Assembly (NCBI GenBank): GCA_041156125.1
Contig: JBEVTI010000007.1
Location: forward strand, 62,001-126,000
Length of the DNA stretch: 64,000 nt
Reading direction: 5' to 3'
Source: Paraktedonobacter carboxidivorans
Lineage (GTDB): Bacteria; Chloroflexota; Ktedonobacteria; Ktedonobacterales; Ktedonobacteraceae
Part shown: in pieces, positions 22,875 to 31,988 of the stretch
How positions within the stretch are numbered: position 1 is the stretch's first letter
How the letters are laid out: each line of letters begins with the position of its first letter
The notes under the pieces: model-generated
What the model saw: only the letters and a program-made list of their open reading frames with translations
Told to the model about the DNA's origin: nothing
Databases searched by the model: none
Position numbers and translations under genes: made by a program

Positions 22875-24995
22875 TTAAAGCGCGGCGCTCAGGGCATTTT
22901 CGACGTTGGCCAGAACGCCCAGGCTCTCCGCGGGCGAAGTCTCGCGTGTGGTGATCAGCACTTGAAAAACATCTTTTTTCTTGCTAAGAACGCGTAGCAG
23001 GATATGCTGCGTGCCACTGGTAATCACGATATGCTCGCAATCACCGCCGTTTTCCGGCTCAATGACGCGCGCGGCGCTCTGCACAAGATTGCTTAAATAC
23101 GCGCAGAGGGGCGATATATCTGTCTCGTCTACAGCCACCTGCGCGATGGGCGCTCCATCCACTCCGACGACCGCTGAGGCGATAAAGCCCGCGATTGAAT
23201 ACCCAATGGTCTGTAAAGCCGCGGCCAGAGCCGGGTAATTCCGTTTGCTCTGTGGCGCGCTGGCTCGGGCTTCAGGCCGCTTACCTGCGCCGATCTCCGG
23301 GGAAGCGAACTGCGGAAACGACAGACTTTGCGCAATTGGAGCAGGCTGTGCCATAGGCGCAGGCGGTACCATAGGTGCAGGCGGTACCATGAATGCGGAG
23401 GAGAGTGGACCGGATGGGCCGGCCTTTTTAAGGGCCTCCAGGCTTTGTAGGACATCTCCTTTATATTCCGGGGAACGACCAGGACCAGGGGCCTGACTCG
23501 ACCCAAGGGGACCGGACGGGCCTTGCAGCGGGCCTGTCGGTGAAACCTGCCACTCAGCGGGTACAGGCTGGTTGCTATGTGGCTTGATCGCGCGGCGCGG
23601 TGCTGTAAACATGGACTCATCAGGATTGCTTTTTCGCAGTCCAGCATCGGCGGCATTCATACCTGCAGGTCTGGGCAGCGCGGGCCACTCGGCACTGACA
23701 TTTGACGCTTGCTCAGGCGGGGGCGGCAGGAATGAGGGCAGCGGCGAAGGAGGCAGATTGCTCGACGGAGTCCTGGGCAAGACGGGCGAACGTTCTGGCG
23801 AGACGACCGGCATCTGGCCAGTCTGACCACGCAACACTGGCAGGTCCAGGTTCGTCGGCTGATCGGTCAGCCAGGCGGGCAAGGCGTTATTCTGGCCAAC
23901 TCCCGTTTTATGTACAGTCGAGGGCGTAATAGTCATGCTGCCATTCCTGGGAAAGGCCTGGTCAGGCTCTCCATCTGTGATCGCTCGCACCTGCGCCGCT
24001 GGCTGAAAGCTGGGATACGGCCCGGTCGGCTGCCACCACGCCTTTTTCTGACTGTCAAGCGTTTGCTCACCCTTTGGCGGGCTAACTTGCTCCAAATGGC
24101 CGCTACTTGTGCCACCGCGCCATGCTTGCTCAGAGGGTCCACCGGAACGCCCTTCCCCGGCCATCTGATCCTCAGAGACAAACTGAAAGGGCGTATCATC
24201 CTCTTCCATATCTTGTGGCGTAAGAGAGAAAGGTGCTGCTAACGCCAGTGGCGCTGAACCATTCTTAGGGTTGTTCGGCCTGACTGCCTCTAGTTCACCA
24301 CTGATTTGCTGGTATTCAGCGTATTTAGAACGATACTGCAAAGCCTGAAAGATCAGGCGTGAAAGCGGTTGTGTGACGTTTGGCGCGATCTGATCATTCC
24401 AGGCACGATGAACGACTGTGCCATTCTTATGCGCCGCGAGGGCAAAAAACGCCTCTTCACCACGCAATGTCCCATATTCCGCCCAGATTAACTCGCCCAT
24501 CTGAAAGCGTAAAATCCCTTGCTCCTCCAGACCTGTATTCACTACCAGGGCAATGCTTTTGCGGCTCATCGTAATAATCTGGATCACGTCAAGTAGATCA
24601 AATGAATCCAGGCTGGCCGAAAAGCCGGTCTGGTGCAACAAACGCCGCAATTCTTCTTTGAGCGCGTGCAGATCCAGCGGCTTCTCGAGGTAGCTGGCGA
24701 CACCCATCTCCAGCGCCTGTGTACGATTGATGCCACCGCCAGACATACCTAACATCACCATACGCGCGTTAGGGCAATAGGTGCGCATCCATTGCAGCAA
24801 ATCGAAACCATCCGCGTCGGACATACGCTGGCTACAAATCACAACATCATACTCCTCACTCCAGAGGGTACGAATAGCCTCCGCACCATCGGTCACACCG
24901 AGCACGATGTAGCCGTCTTTTTGCAAGGAGTTAACGATATTCCAGTTGAGATTTTCTTCGCCCTCAACGACCAGTATGCGCCATTGTTCAGCCAT
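22875..24995 (-). CDS. Pseudo-receiver / PATAN (DUF4388) / roadblock-LC7 protein
   Basis: About 706 residues. Residues 1-120 are a CheY-like receiver fold, but the phosphoacceptor is lost: VVICSQRMSDADG has Ser where Asp should be, and the acidic pocket reads VVEGEEN. The lysine in YLEKPLD remains. Next comes a PATAN/DUF4388 domain (FDLLDVIQIITMSRKSIALV to GELIWAEYG). About 350 residues of proline-rich linker follow. The C-terminal 115 residues (NYPALAAALQTIGYSIAG on) look like a roadblock/LC7 domain, usually a regulator of Ras-like GTPases such as MglA. Likely a scaffold for motility, polarity or signalling. ATG 24995 chosen; GTG 25004 is possible. Confidence 0.78.
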   Translation of the reverse strand: MAEQWRILVVEGEENLNWNIVNSLQKDGYIVLGVTDGAEAIRTLWSEEYDVVICSQRMSDADGFDLLQWMRTYCPNARMVMLGMSGGGINRTQALEMGVASYLEKPLDLHALKEELRRLLHQTGFSASLDSFDLLDVIQIITMSRKSIALVVNTGLEEQGILRFQMGELIWAEYGTLRGEEAFFALAAHKNGTVVHRAWNDQIAPNVTQPLSRLIFQALQYRSKYAEYQQISGELEAVRPNNPKNGSAPLALAAPFSLTPQDMEEDDTPFQFVSEDQMAGEGRSGGPSEQAWRGGTSSGHLEQVSPPKGEQTLDSQKKAWWQPTGPYPSFQPAAQVRAITDGEPDQAFPRNGSMTITPSTVHKTGVGQNNALPAWLTDQPTNLDLPVLRGQTGQMPVVSPERSPVLPRTPSSNLPPSPLPSFLPPPPEQASNVSAEWPALPRPAGMNAADAGLRKSNPDESMFTAPRRAIKPHSNQPVPAEWQVSPTGPLQGPSGPLGSSQAPGPGRSPEYKGDVLQSLEALKKAGPSGPLSSAFMVPPAPMVPPAPMAQPAPIAQSLSFPQFASPEIGAGKRPEARASAPQSKRNYPALAAALQTIGYSIAGFIASAVVGVDGAPIAQVAVDETDISPLCAYLSNLVQSAARVIEPENGGDCEHIVITSGTQHILLRVLSKKKDVFQVLITTRETSPAESLGVLANVENALSAAL

Positions 24996-25233
24996 GGTTG
25001 CCACCGCCAGGATTATATCTATCTCTACAGGGCAATACAGCTGCCCATTACTAACTTTTTCTATTCATCGCAGAGTGTATCATGCCCGACCTATGGCTGA
25101 CAAGTAAATACGATCTGGTACCATGCATTTTCTAAAAAGGCCGATAGCCCTGAGTTTTTCTTCTGGCTCAAATATGCGTTACAATAGAAGGGCAGTTTGC
25201 TGCATTGTTGTCACACGAAAAGGAAAAACGTCT

Positions 25234-25920
25234 ATGACGAAGGAAACCGATACATACAAAAACGCAGCCGGCAACGCCGCGGCTGAACTGGTTGAGAACG
25301 GCATGGTCATTGGGCTGGGTTCAGGCAGTACTACGGCTTTTCTGGTACGAGCTCTGGCGCAACGCGTGGGCGCGGGACTACGTATCGTGGGCGCTGTTCC
25401 AACCTCTGAGGCTACGGCCCATCTGGCAGCCAGTCTGAATATCCCCCTGGTCTCGCTGATGGAGTATCCAGTGCTCGATCTGGCTATCGATGGCGCGGAT
25501 GAAATTGATCCCCATTTGAATCTGATCAAAGGCGGCGGCGGCGCGCTCCTGCGTGAGAAAATCGTCGCGAGCGCTGCCCGACGCTTTGTGGTCATCAGCG
25601 ATGCATCTAAACTGGTGCCACGTTTGGGTACGCATTTCGCTTTGCCAGTGGAAGTAGTACCGTTCGCGGCAAGCCTGGTACAACGTCACCTGGAGGCACT
25701 GGGAGCACATGTGCAGCCGCGTATGCACGAGCATCAGCTCTTCGTGACTGACAATCAGAACTATATTCTTGACTGCAGCTTTCCGACTGGCATCAGCGAT
25801 CCCGCTCTACTACAAACCCAGATCCGCGCCATCGTCGGTGTAGTTGAACATGGCCTCTTCCTGGGCATGGTCCACGAGGCTTTGATTGCTGGCCCGGCTG
25901 GACTCCAGAGGCTCACATGA
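25234..25920 (+). CDS. rpiA: Ribose-5-phosphate isomerase A
   Basis: RpiA interconverts ribose 5-phosphate and ribulose 5-phosphate. The family motifs are present: VIGLGSGSTTAFLVRAL, AIDGADEIDPHLNLIKGGGGALLREK (in two adjacent parts) and VVISDASKLV. With ATG 25234 the length of 228 residues is normal, and AAGGA lies nine bases upstream; the open frame before it is non-coding. TACAAT at 25180-25185 may be the -10 box. It is followed by panC after about 100 bases. Confidence 0.96.
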   Translation: MTKETDTYKNAAGNAAAELVENGMVIGLGSGSTTAFLVRALAQRVGAGLRIVGAVPTSEATAHLAASLNIPLVSLMEYPVLDLAIDGADEIDPHLNLIKGGGGALLREKIVASAARRFVVISDASKLVPRLGTHFALPVEVVPFAASLVQRHLEALGAHVQPRMHEHQLFVTDNQNYILDCSFPTGISDPALLQTQIRAIVGVVEHGLFLGMVHEALIAGPAGLQRLT

Positions 25921-26019
25921 TACATGATATACTTGTGAGTACATGCTGCTTTGCTCTTGCTTGATCCAGCGCCGTTGCGGGTAGCAAGCAAGACAGCGTG
26001 GAAAGGCCAGGAGAACACC

Positions 26020-26916
26020 ATGCAAGTAATCACTACAGTTCAGGAAATGCTCTCGACGCGAGCTGCCTGGGCAGTATCTCAGAGCGTTGGCCTGGTACCT
26101 ACGATGGGCTATCTGCACGAGGGGCACCTCTCGCTGGTTCACCAGGCACGCGCGGAGAATGACATTCTGGCGGTCAGTATCTTTGTGAACCCCACACAGT
26201 TCGGTCCTCATGAAGACCTGGCGCGCTATCCCCGCGATCTGCCCCATGATCTAGATCTGCTAGAGAATTGTGGCGTGGATGTCGTGTTTACGCCTGCACC
26301 GGCGAATATGTATCCCGCTGATTTCGTAACGTATATCGATCCCAGCGGACCCCTTGTGACCACGGCTGAAGGGGCCAGTCGCCCTGGTCATTTTCGCGGC
26401 GTAGCGACTGTTGTGCTCAAACTTTTTCAGATTATCCAACCCACGCGAGCCTATTTTGGTCAGAAGGATGCTCAGCAGGTTGCGGTGATTTCTCGCATGG
26501 TAACGGATCTGCATCTCCCGGTGGTTTTGCATATTCATCCAACGCTGCGCGAGCCCGATGGGCTGGCTATGAGCAGCCGTAATGTTTATCTGGCAACGGA
26601 TGTACGCGCTGCCGCAACTATGCTCTATCGAGCACTGGTGGCCGGCAAGCAGGTCTTTGAAAACACACCTGACGCGGGGCCAGCAGATGTGATCAATGCT
26701 ATGCAAGAGACCATTGCCCAGGAGCCTCGCGCCCTGCTTGATTATGCCGAGCTACGCGATCCCACTACTTTCTTGCCTCTGGACAGGCTGCGCGCTCCTG
26801 CTCTCTTGCTTATCGCCGCGACCGTTGGTCCAACTCGACTGATCGATAATTTTCTGCTGCGCCCCGATGGTACATGGGAGAGCGGCATAATGCAGGAAAG
26901 GGATAAACTATCATGA
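26020..26916 (+). CDS. panC: Pantothenate synthetase
   Basis: PanC joins pantoate and beta-alanine using ATP. The HIGH-like motif is PTMGYLHEGHLSLV, substrate-binding FVNPTQFGPHEDLARYPR follows, and YFGQKDAQQ and the KMSKS-like LAMSSRNVYL are present. The start ATG 26020 has AGGAGA upstream. The length of 298 residues is somewhat longer than the 280 usual. The stop overlaps the panB start by four bases (ATGA). Confidence 0.96.
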   Translation: MQVITTVQEMLSTRAAWAVSQSVGLVPTMGYLHEGHLSLVHQARAENDILAVSIFVNPTQFGPHEDLARYPRDLPHDLDLLENCGVDVVFTPAPANMYPADFVTYIDPSGPLVTTAEGASRPGHFRGVATVVLKLFQIIQPTRAYFGQKDAQQVAVISRMVTDLHLPVVLHIHPTLREPDGLAMSSRNVYLATDVRAAATMLYRALVAGKQVFENTPDAGPADVINAMQETIAQEPRALLDYAELRDPTTFLPLDRLRAPALLLIAATVGPTRLIDNFLLRPDGTWESGIMQERDKLS

Positions 26917-27770
26917 CGCGGGAGAAAATCACGGTCCACGCTATTCAAGCTCGCAAGGCTGGCCCTAAATTGACGATGGTGACGGCCTATGATATGCCTA
27001 TGGCGGCGATTGTCGATCGAGCCGGGGCAGATATGATTCTGGTTGGAGATTCCCTGGCCGATAATGTGCTTGGCTTCCCTGATACGCTCGCCGCGACCGT
27101 CGATATCATGGTGCATCATGCCGCGGCTGTGCAGCGCGCCCAGCCTCAGGCGCTGGTCATTGGGGATATGCCCTGGCTGAGCTATCATGTCTCAAGCGCG
27201 GAAACTGTGCATAACGCGGGTCGCCTGGTGCGCGAGGGACATGTCGAGGCGGTCAAGCTGGAGGGCGGACGCAAGCGTTTGCCAATGATCGAGGCGATTC
27301 TGGCCGCTGAAATCCCTGTGATGGGCCATCTGGGCCTGACACCACAGTCAGTGCGCGCCATGGGCGGCTATCGCGTGCAGGGTCGGCAGGCGAATCCGGC
27401 GCGCGAACTGCTGGAGGATGCGCGAGCTCTGGCTGCCGCTGGTGTCTTCGCGCTTGTGCTCGAAGGTATGCCTGATGTGCTGGCCAGGGCCATCACCGAG
27501 GCTATCGCGATCCCAACAATTGGTATTGGAGCCGGCCCGGATTGCGATGGCCAGGTACTGGTCTTCCACGATGTCCTTGGCTTTCATACCGAGAAGCGTC
27601 CCGCGAAGTTTGTGCGCCAGTACGCTCATCTCGCGGATAACGCGGTCGAGGCGCTGCGCTCGTTCTTTAGCGATGTGCAAGCCGGCAGCTTCCCCAATAG
27701 CTCAGAGAGCTACCATATGCCTGAAGAGGCCGAGCGCGCATTTCACTCGCTGACCGGTCAGACCGACTGA
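26913..27770 (+). CDS. panB: 3-methyl-2-oxobutanoate hydroxymethyltransferase
   Basis: PanB makes ketopantoate from 2-oxoisovalerate and methylene-tetrahydrofolate, the first committed pantothenate step. Metal and substrate motifs are visible: MVTAYDMPMAAIVDRAGAD, ILVGDSLADNVLGF, VKLEGG, MGHLGLTPQSV, and GIGAGPDCDGQVLVFHDVLG (in sequence). Length of 285 residues is normal for this family. It is translationally coupled to panC by ATGA, so the two form the pantothenate operon; panD is not in view. Confidence 0.96.
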   Translation: MTREKITVHAIQARKAGPKLTMVTAYDMPMAAIVDRAGADMILVGDSLADNVLGFPDTLAATVDIMVHHAAAVQRAQPQALVIGDMPWLSYHVSSAETVHNAGRLVREGHVEAVKLEGGRKRLPMIEAILAAEIPVMGHLGLTPQSVRAMGGYRVQGRQANPARELLEDARALAAAGVFALVLEGMPDVLARAITEAIAIPTIGIGAGPDCDGQVLVFHDVLGFHTEKRPAKFVRQYAHLADNAVEALRSFFSDVQAGSFPNSSESYHMPEEAERAFHSLTGQTD

Positions 27771-27778
27771 ATATACCC

Positions 27779-27822
27779 GTAGGGCCATATAAACATAGCT
27801 CTCCGGCCTTGCCAGGCCCTAC
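27779..27822. terminator. Short inverted repeat between convergent panB and meaB
   Basis: GTAGGGCC (27779-27786) pairs with GGCCCTAC (27815-27822). The right arm covers the meaB stop codon. It may terminate one or both genes; the stem is short and there is no T-run. Confidence 0.4.
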
Positions 27823-28796
27823 TCCTCAGAGCGCAAGCCGAGGCGCGCGGCTAATTCTGAGGCCACACTGTAGGGATCGCGTTCTCTGGAGACAATCTCT
27901 TCGATCAGGCTCTGCCACTCTTCAGTGCTGACAAACTCTTTGAGTTTACTGGCTACCGCGTAAAGAATTAATGTCTCGACTTCGTTGCGCACCTGGCGCT
28001 GCGCGCGCTGAGCTAACTGTCCACTATTGACCAGGTAAGCGCGATGCTGCTGGGTGGCATCAGTCAGCTCAACCAGCCCTTCGTCCTTGAGCGCGGCAGT
28101 TTTGAGTACAGGGATCTTCCAGTAAGGAAGTGCTTTATCGTGCTGGCGCCGCGTAGGATCGAGACTGAGTAGCATGGTCAGTTCGGCGACTGTCTGCTCA
28201 AAGCCAGGTCGATCGGCCTTGCTGACCACAAAGATATCGGCAATCTCAAGAATACCTGCTTTAATGGCCTGCACTTCGTCCCCCATGCCGGGAGCACATA
28301 CAACCAGCACGGTCTGCGCTGCGCGCATTACCTCGACCTCAGCCTGGCCTGTGCCCACGGTCTCAATGATGATGGGATCGTAGCCAGCGGCGTCCATGGC
28401 GTAGACAACATCGCGCGTGGAGGCTGCGAGTCCTCCCAGGTTGCCACGACTGGCCATGCTGCGAATAAAGAGCTGGGCATCGCCTGCCAGTTCCATCATA
28501 CGAATACGATCGCCCAGCAAGGCCCCTCCGCTAAAGGGGCTGCTCGGATCGATGGCGATCACGCCAACTTTATGCTCGCGCTTGCGTAATTCACGCACAA
28601 AGCGCGCCACCAGCGTGCTCTTACCCGCTCCTGGCGCGCCGGTGACGCCAATGATATGCGCGCGCCCGGTATGCTGGTGGAGTTCAGCCAGGTAGCGCCG
28701 CGCCACAGGTGCTTCATTCTCAATCAATGTCACCATGCGAGCCAGGGCCCGCCGATCCCCACTGAGCAGACGTTCAACTATCTTCTGCAAGGCCAC
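27819..28796 (-). CDS. meaB: Methylmalonyl-CoA mutase-associated GTPase MeaB
   Basis: A 325-residue SIMIBI-class GTPase: Walker A GAPGAGKSTLV, the switch region IDPSSPFSGGALLGDRIRM, the G3-like IIIETVGTGQAEVEV and base-recognition VVSKADRPG. MeaB protects and reloads the B12 cofactor of methylmalonyl-CoA mutase. The gene follows the B12-binding subunit after five bases on the same strand, which fits that job. The catalytic large mutase subunit is not in this window. Confidence 0.95.
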   Translation of the reverse strand: MALQKIVERLLSGDRRALARMVTLIENEAPVARRYLAELHQHTGRAHIIGVTGAPGAGKSTLVARFVRELRKREHKVGVIAIDPSSPFSGGALLGDRIRMMELAGDAQLFIRSMASRGNLGGLAASTRDVVYAMDAAGYDPIIIETVGTGQAEVEVMRAAQTVLVVCAPGMGDEVQAIKAGILEIADIFVVSKADRPGFEQTVAELTMLLSLDPTRRQHDKALPYWKIPVLKTAALKDEGLVELTDATQQHRAYLVNSGQLAQRAQRQVRNEVETLILYAVASKLKEFVSTEEWQSLIEEIVSRERDPYSVASELAARLGLRSEE

Positions 28797-28800
28797 CTAC

Positions 28801-29223
28801 CTACACCTCTGCGCTCAGGCGATCAGCCTGGATATTTTCACGCACAAATGTGACAATCTCTTCCGTGGAGGTGCCAGGACCAAAACAGCCCTTGATGCCC
28901 AGCGCTTTGATGGCAGGGATATCCTCGTCTGGCAGAATCCCGCCCGCGGCAATCAGGACATCATCAACATTGTTCTCCTGGAACAACTCCATTATTCTGG
29001 GAAAGAGGCTCATATGAGCGCCGGAGAGGATGCTCAAGAGAATTGCATCAACGTCTTCTTGAATCGCCGCCTCGACAATCATCTCGGGGGTCTGACGAAT
29101 TCCTGTATAAATCACTTCCATACCAGCGTCACGCAGGGCGCGCGCGATAACTTTCGCGCCACGATCGTGACCATCCAGGCCCGGCTTAGCTACCAGTACG
29201 CGTATTTGTCGATTCTGAGCCAT
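28801..29223 (-). CDS. B12-binding subunit of methylmalonyl-CoA mutase
   Basis: A 140-residue cobalamin-binding domain. The cobalt-ligand motif DxHxxG is in AKPGLDGHDRGAKVIA, and the following SILSGAH and GGILPDEDIPAIK carry the S-x-L and GG motifs of the family. As a separate chain this is the small subunit (McmA2/MutB C-terminal type) of a two-subunit acyl-CoA mutase. It starts directly after the stop of the DNA methylase and is followed by meaB, so the three appear co-transcribed. Confidence 0.93.
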   Translation of the reverse strand: MAQNRQIRVLVAKPGLDGHDRGAKVIARALRDAGMEVIYTGIRQTPEMIVEAAIQEDVDAILLSILSGAHMSLFPRIMELFQENNVDDVLIAAGGILPDEDIPAIKALGIKGCFGPGTSTEEIVTFVRENIQADRLSAEV

Positions 29224-30840
29224 CTAGGGGGACTCCTTTGTCTGCGAAAAGACCTGAGCATAGAGCAGGCACACAGCACGCTCCTGTTCCTCATATAAGG
29301 CGCTTAAAAACTCATTCCATTCTACACCTCTACCTACCTGGCTGCAAGCCTGCGCCAGCGCCCTGGCACGCGTAGCTATCTCCGCTCGTTCGCTTGCGCT
29401 CCCCCAGGCCACCGGCAGACGTGCCAGGACTGCTTGCTCAATCTGTGGCTGAACCAGCTTATACGCGGTATACAGATGATGGACGTAGGCGCTCAAAAAG
29501 CGCGAGTTCAGCAGGGCCAGCAGAAAATAGGCGGTCTCCAGATCCTCAGCCTGTTCATGCAGTTGGAGCAGATAGAGGGTCTGGAGAACCACGTGGCCGC
29601 GCGTGTCGAGCGCGGCTTGCAGGCGTTCAGTGCTTTTGACTACCAGTAGCTTGGGCTGCATATAGCGCGAGATCGGTTTGCTGATGGCCGAGCGCTCAAT
29701 ACCCAGGCGCGCGTCTTGCAGGGTATAGGGTCGCAGATCTACTCCACCACGCAGCACCGGCAGACCATCCTTGAGCGCGGCCAACGGCTCCAGCAGGCTG
29801 CTCGCGCGCCCGATCTCCTCGCCACGTTTGATATCTACCAGGGCATTGAGTGGGAGCAGACGCGCTTTTGCTAACAGACGTGCCTGGCCGGTGGATGGCG
29901 CGGCTTCAGCGTCCAGAGCCCGGCGTAAACGCTCACTGACGCGGCCCTGCTCGCCACCGAGCAAATAACGCAGTTCCGCGCCGGGCTGGCTGGCCAGGAG
30001 TTCCTGTTCGATACCTTGAGAGGCGCGCGCGGTTTCATAGAGTCTCTGGTCAGTTCGCCAGCGCGTCCGCTCCCAGGAGACCTGGTGCAGAGGGCGCGGA
30101 GGTATCTTGTGGGCCACAATCACGACCGCGCCGACCTCGGCAGAGAATACACCCGCCAGGTGCCAGAGATGCTGAATGGTGCATTCGCGCAACAGGCTGG
30201 CGCGTTCGGCAGCCGCATTGGCACGAGCCAGTACAGGATCAGGCACGATCAGCCCGATCCAGCCCCCAGGACGCACGGCGCGCAGAGCCAGTTCCACAAA
30301 GAGCAAATAACTGTCAGCCTGGCCACGCCGCTTCGTCTGGCGATAATGACTCAGATCAGTATTCTTCGTTGCCAGATATGGAGGATTAGCTACCAGCAGA
30401 TCAACACATGGTTGCCAGGCCAGCGCCAGGCTATCGACCTGGTGAATATGCAGAGGAGGCGTCTTGTCAGACACGCCACGCGCGCTCTCCAGCGCGGAAC
30501 GCACCTGCATCTCGGCCAGGCAACATGCCACTGGATCGGGGTCCAGGCCCCAAAGGTTGGCATACACGCGCCGATGGATCTCCTCCTGCTTCAATCCCTG
30601 TGCCTGTAGCGCCCGGCAAAGCCGCAGAGCAGCCCGCGCCAGAAAATTACCGCTACCACAGGCAGGATCAAGCACGCGCAGCTGGCGCAGGTCTGCGGCA
30701 GGCGTATATCCACAGGCATCGAGAATCTGGTCTACCAGAGCATGAGGTGTTGAAAAATGGCCGCGCTGTTTGCGCTCACGCGAGGGCAAGGCGACCTCAT
30801 ACCAATCCGGCGCTAGCGCGCTGTGTACTCCATGCTTCAT
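29224..30840 (-). CDS. Eco57I/TaqI-like N6-adenine DNA methyltransferase
   Basis: A 538-residue gamma-type N6-adenine methylase. Motif X/I region: REQ-like N-terminus with RKQRGHFSTPHALVD, then DPACGSGNFLARAAL (SAM binding), and catalytic motif IV VANPPYLATKN. The C-terminal half resembles a TaqI-type specificity domain (PLNALVDIKRGEEIG, then ISRYMQPKLLVVKSTER). No N-terminal PD-ExK nuclease is evident and no separate restriction enzyme gene is adjacent, so this may be an orphan regulatory methylase or a degenerate type IIG. The stop abuts the B12-subunit ATG. Confidence 0.85.
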   Translation of the reverse strand: MKHGVHSALAPDWYEVALPSRERKQRGHFSTPHALVDQILDACGYTPAADLRQLRVLDPACGSGNFLARAALRLCRALQAQGLKQEEIHRRVYANLWGLDPDPVACCLAEMQVRSALESARGVSDKTPPLHIHQVDSLALAWQPCVDLLVANPPYLATKNTDLSHYRQTKRRGQADSYLLFVELALRAVRPGGWIGLIVPDPVLARANAAAERASLLRECTIQHLWHLAGVFSAEVGAVVIVAHKIPPRPLHQVSWERTRWRTDQRLYETARASQGIEQELLASQPGAELRYLLGGEQGRVSERLRRALDAEAAPSTGQARLLAKARLLPLNALVDIKRGEEIGRASSLLEPLAALKDGLPVLRGGVDLRPYTLQDARLGIERSAISKPISRYMQPKLLVVKSTERLQAALDTRGHVVLQTLYLLQLHEQAEDLETAYFLLALLNSRFLSAYVHHLYTAYKLVQPQIEQAVLARLPVAWGSASERAEIATRARALAQACSQVGRGVEWNEFLSALYEEQERAVCLLYAQVFSQTKESP

Positions 30841-30952
30841 GAAATACGTGTTTCCTTATGGGAGATAAGCCCTGAAACGGTCTTCCGCCGGGCCTTCAAG
30901 ACACCTGAGCCTCTTATAGAGAATGCGTCAATGGCTCAGACATGGGATCTAT

Positions 30953-31813
30953 CTATAGTTCGCGTTCGTCTTCAGCAATCCTCGCGCTGTTCTCTGCCCC
31001 TACGATCCCTTGAGCATCCTTCTCTTGCAAAACGCTTGTGTCGCCGTTGCTCTCTTCACTGGCAGCGGGTATTATGGCTGCTTGACTAAGCTCGTGTTCT
31101 TCAATCTCCTGTGCGCGCAGAATATCCAGTGCCTCACTGGCAGCCTGGCGACCAGCTTCTTTAATGCTTGAAGCTCTACCCAGACCAAGCAGCAAATCCT
31201 GCTCAAAGACCCCCACGGTAAAGATGCGGTCATTATTTGAACCACTCTGCTCCAACACACGATAACGAGGCAACGTACCTGAACGCCGCAAGACTGTCTT
31301 CTGGAGTTGGCCTTTAGGGTTGGTCTCCTGAGCCCGCTCATTGACCAGCGCCACCGCGGGTAAGATCGTGCGCGCCATAAAAGCGCGCGCCGCCTCCGCG
31401 CCCTGATCCAGGTGCAGCGCGCCAACCAGCGCCTCCAGCACATCTGTACAAAGTGAATCGCGTGAGCGCTCGTTAAAGGTGCGCAGATTGGCAATATCAA
31501 CGCGAATATACTCGAACAGACCCAACTCCTGGCCTATTTTAGCCAGCACACGTCGGCTGACTACCTCGGACTTGAGCGCGGTCATCTCCCCCTCGGAACA
31601 CTCTGGAAACGTACGATAGATATGCTCGACCACAAATGCACCCAGCAAGGCATCGCCTAAAAATTCCAGTGTATCATAGGAATCGCGCACCGCGGTCTCT
31701 GGACAGCATGAATGATGGGTTAAAGCACGCTCCAGCAGTGAGCGATCGTCAAATCGCACCTGTAATAAGTTTTCCAGTTCTGTCAGCTTATCAACCATCT
31801 CCATACCCATCAT
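30953..31813 (-). CDS. rnc: Ribonuclease III
   Basis: RNase III cuts double-stranded RNA in rRNA and mRNA processing. The signature is DTLEFLGDALLGAFV (with Glu and Asp ligands) and the second acidic pair is in CTDVLEALVGALHLDQG. A dsRNA-binding domain follows (NPKGQLQKTV to EAGRQAASEALDIL). About 60 residues of acidic low-complexity tail extend past it, making it longer than most (about 286 residues). The start is uncertain among several ATG codons (31813, 31810, 31804, 31798). Confidence 0.93.
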   Translation of the reverse strand: MMGMEMVDKLTELENLLQVRFDDRSLLERALTHHSCCPETAVRDSYDTLEFLGDALLGAFVVEHIYRTFPECSEGEMTALKSEVVSRRVLAKIGQELGLFEYIRVDIANLRTFNERSRDSLCTDVLEALVGALHLDQGAEAARAFMARTILPAVALVNERAQETNPKGQLQKTVLRRSGTLPRYRVLEQSGSNNDRIFTVGVFEQDLLLGLGRASSIKEAGRQAASEALDILRAQEIEEHELSQAAIIPAASEESNGDTSVLQEKDAQGIVGAENSARIAEDEREL

Positions 31814-31988
31814 TATAACCCAGAGCCTTTTGAAAGTCACCTTACAGCGTGGAAATAGGGAGAAATCCCCTTGACTCTCAAGCTATAATCACGGAGAATA
31901 ACCTCTAAAGCATATGTAACCTATCTGGTAAGAATCAACGAAACCACTTGCTGGCTATCCGTTTAGAATATATCCCGGGATAAGAGAA

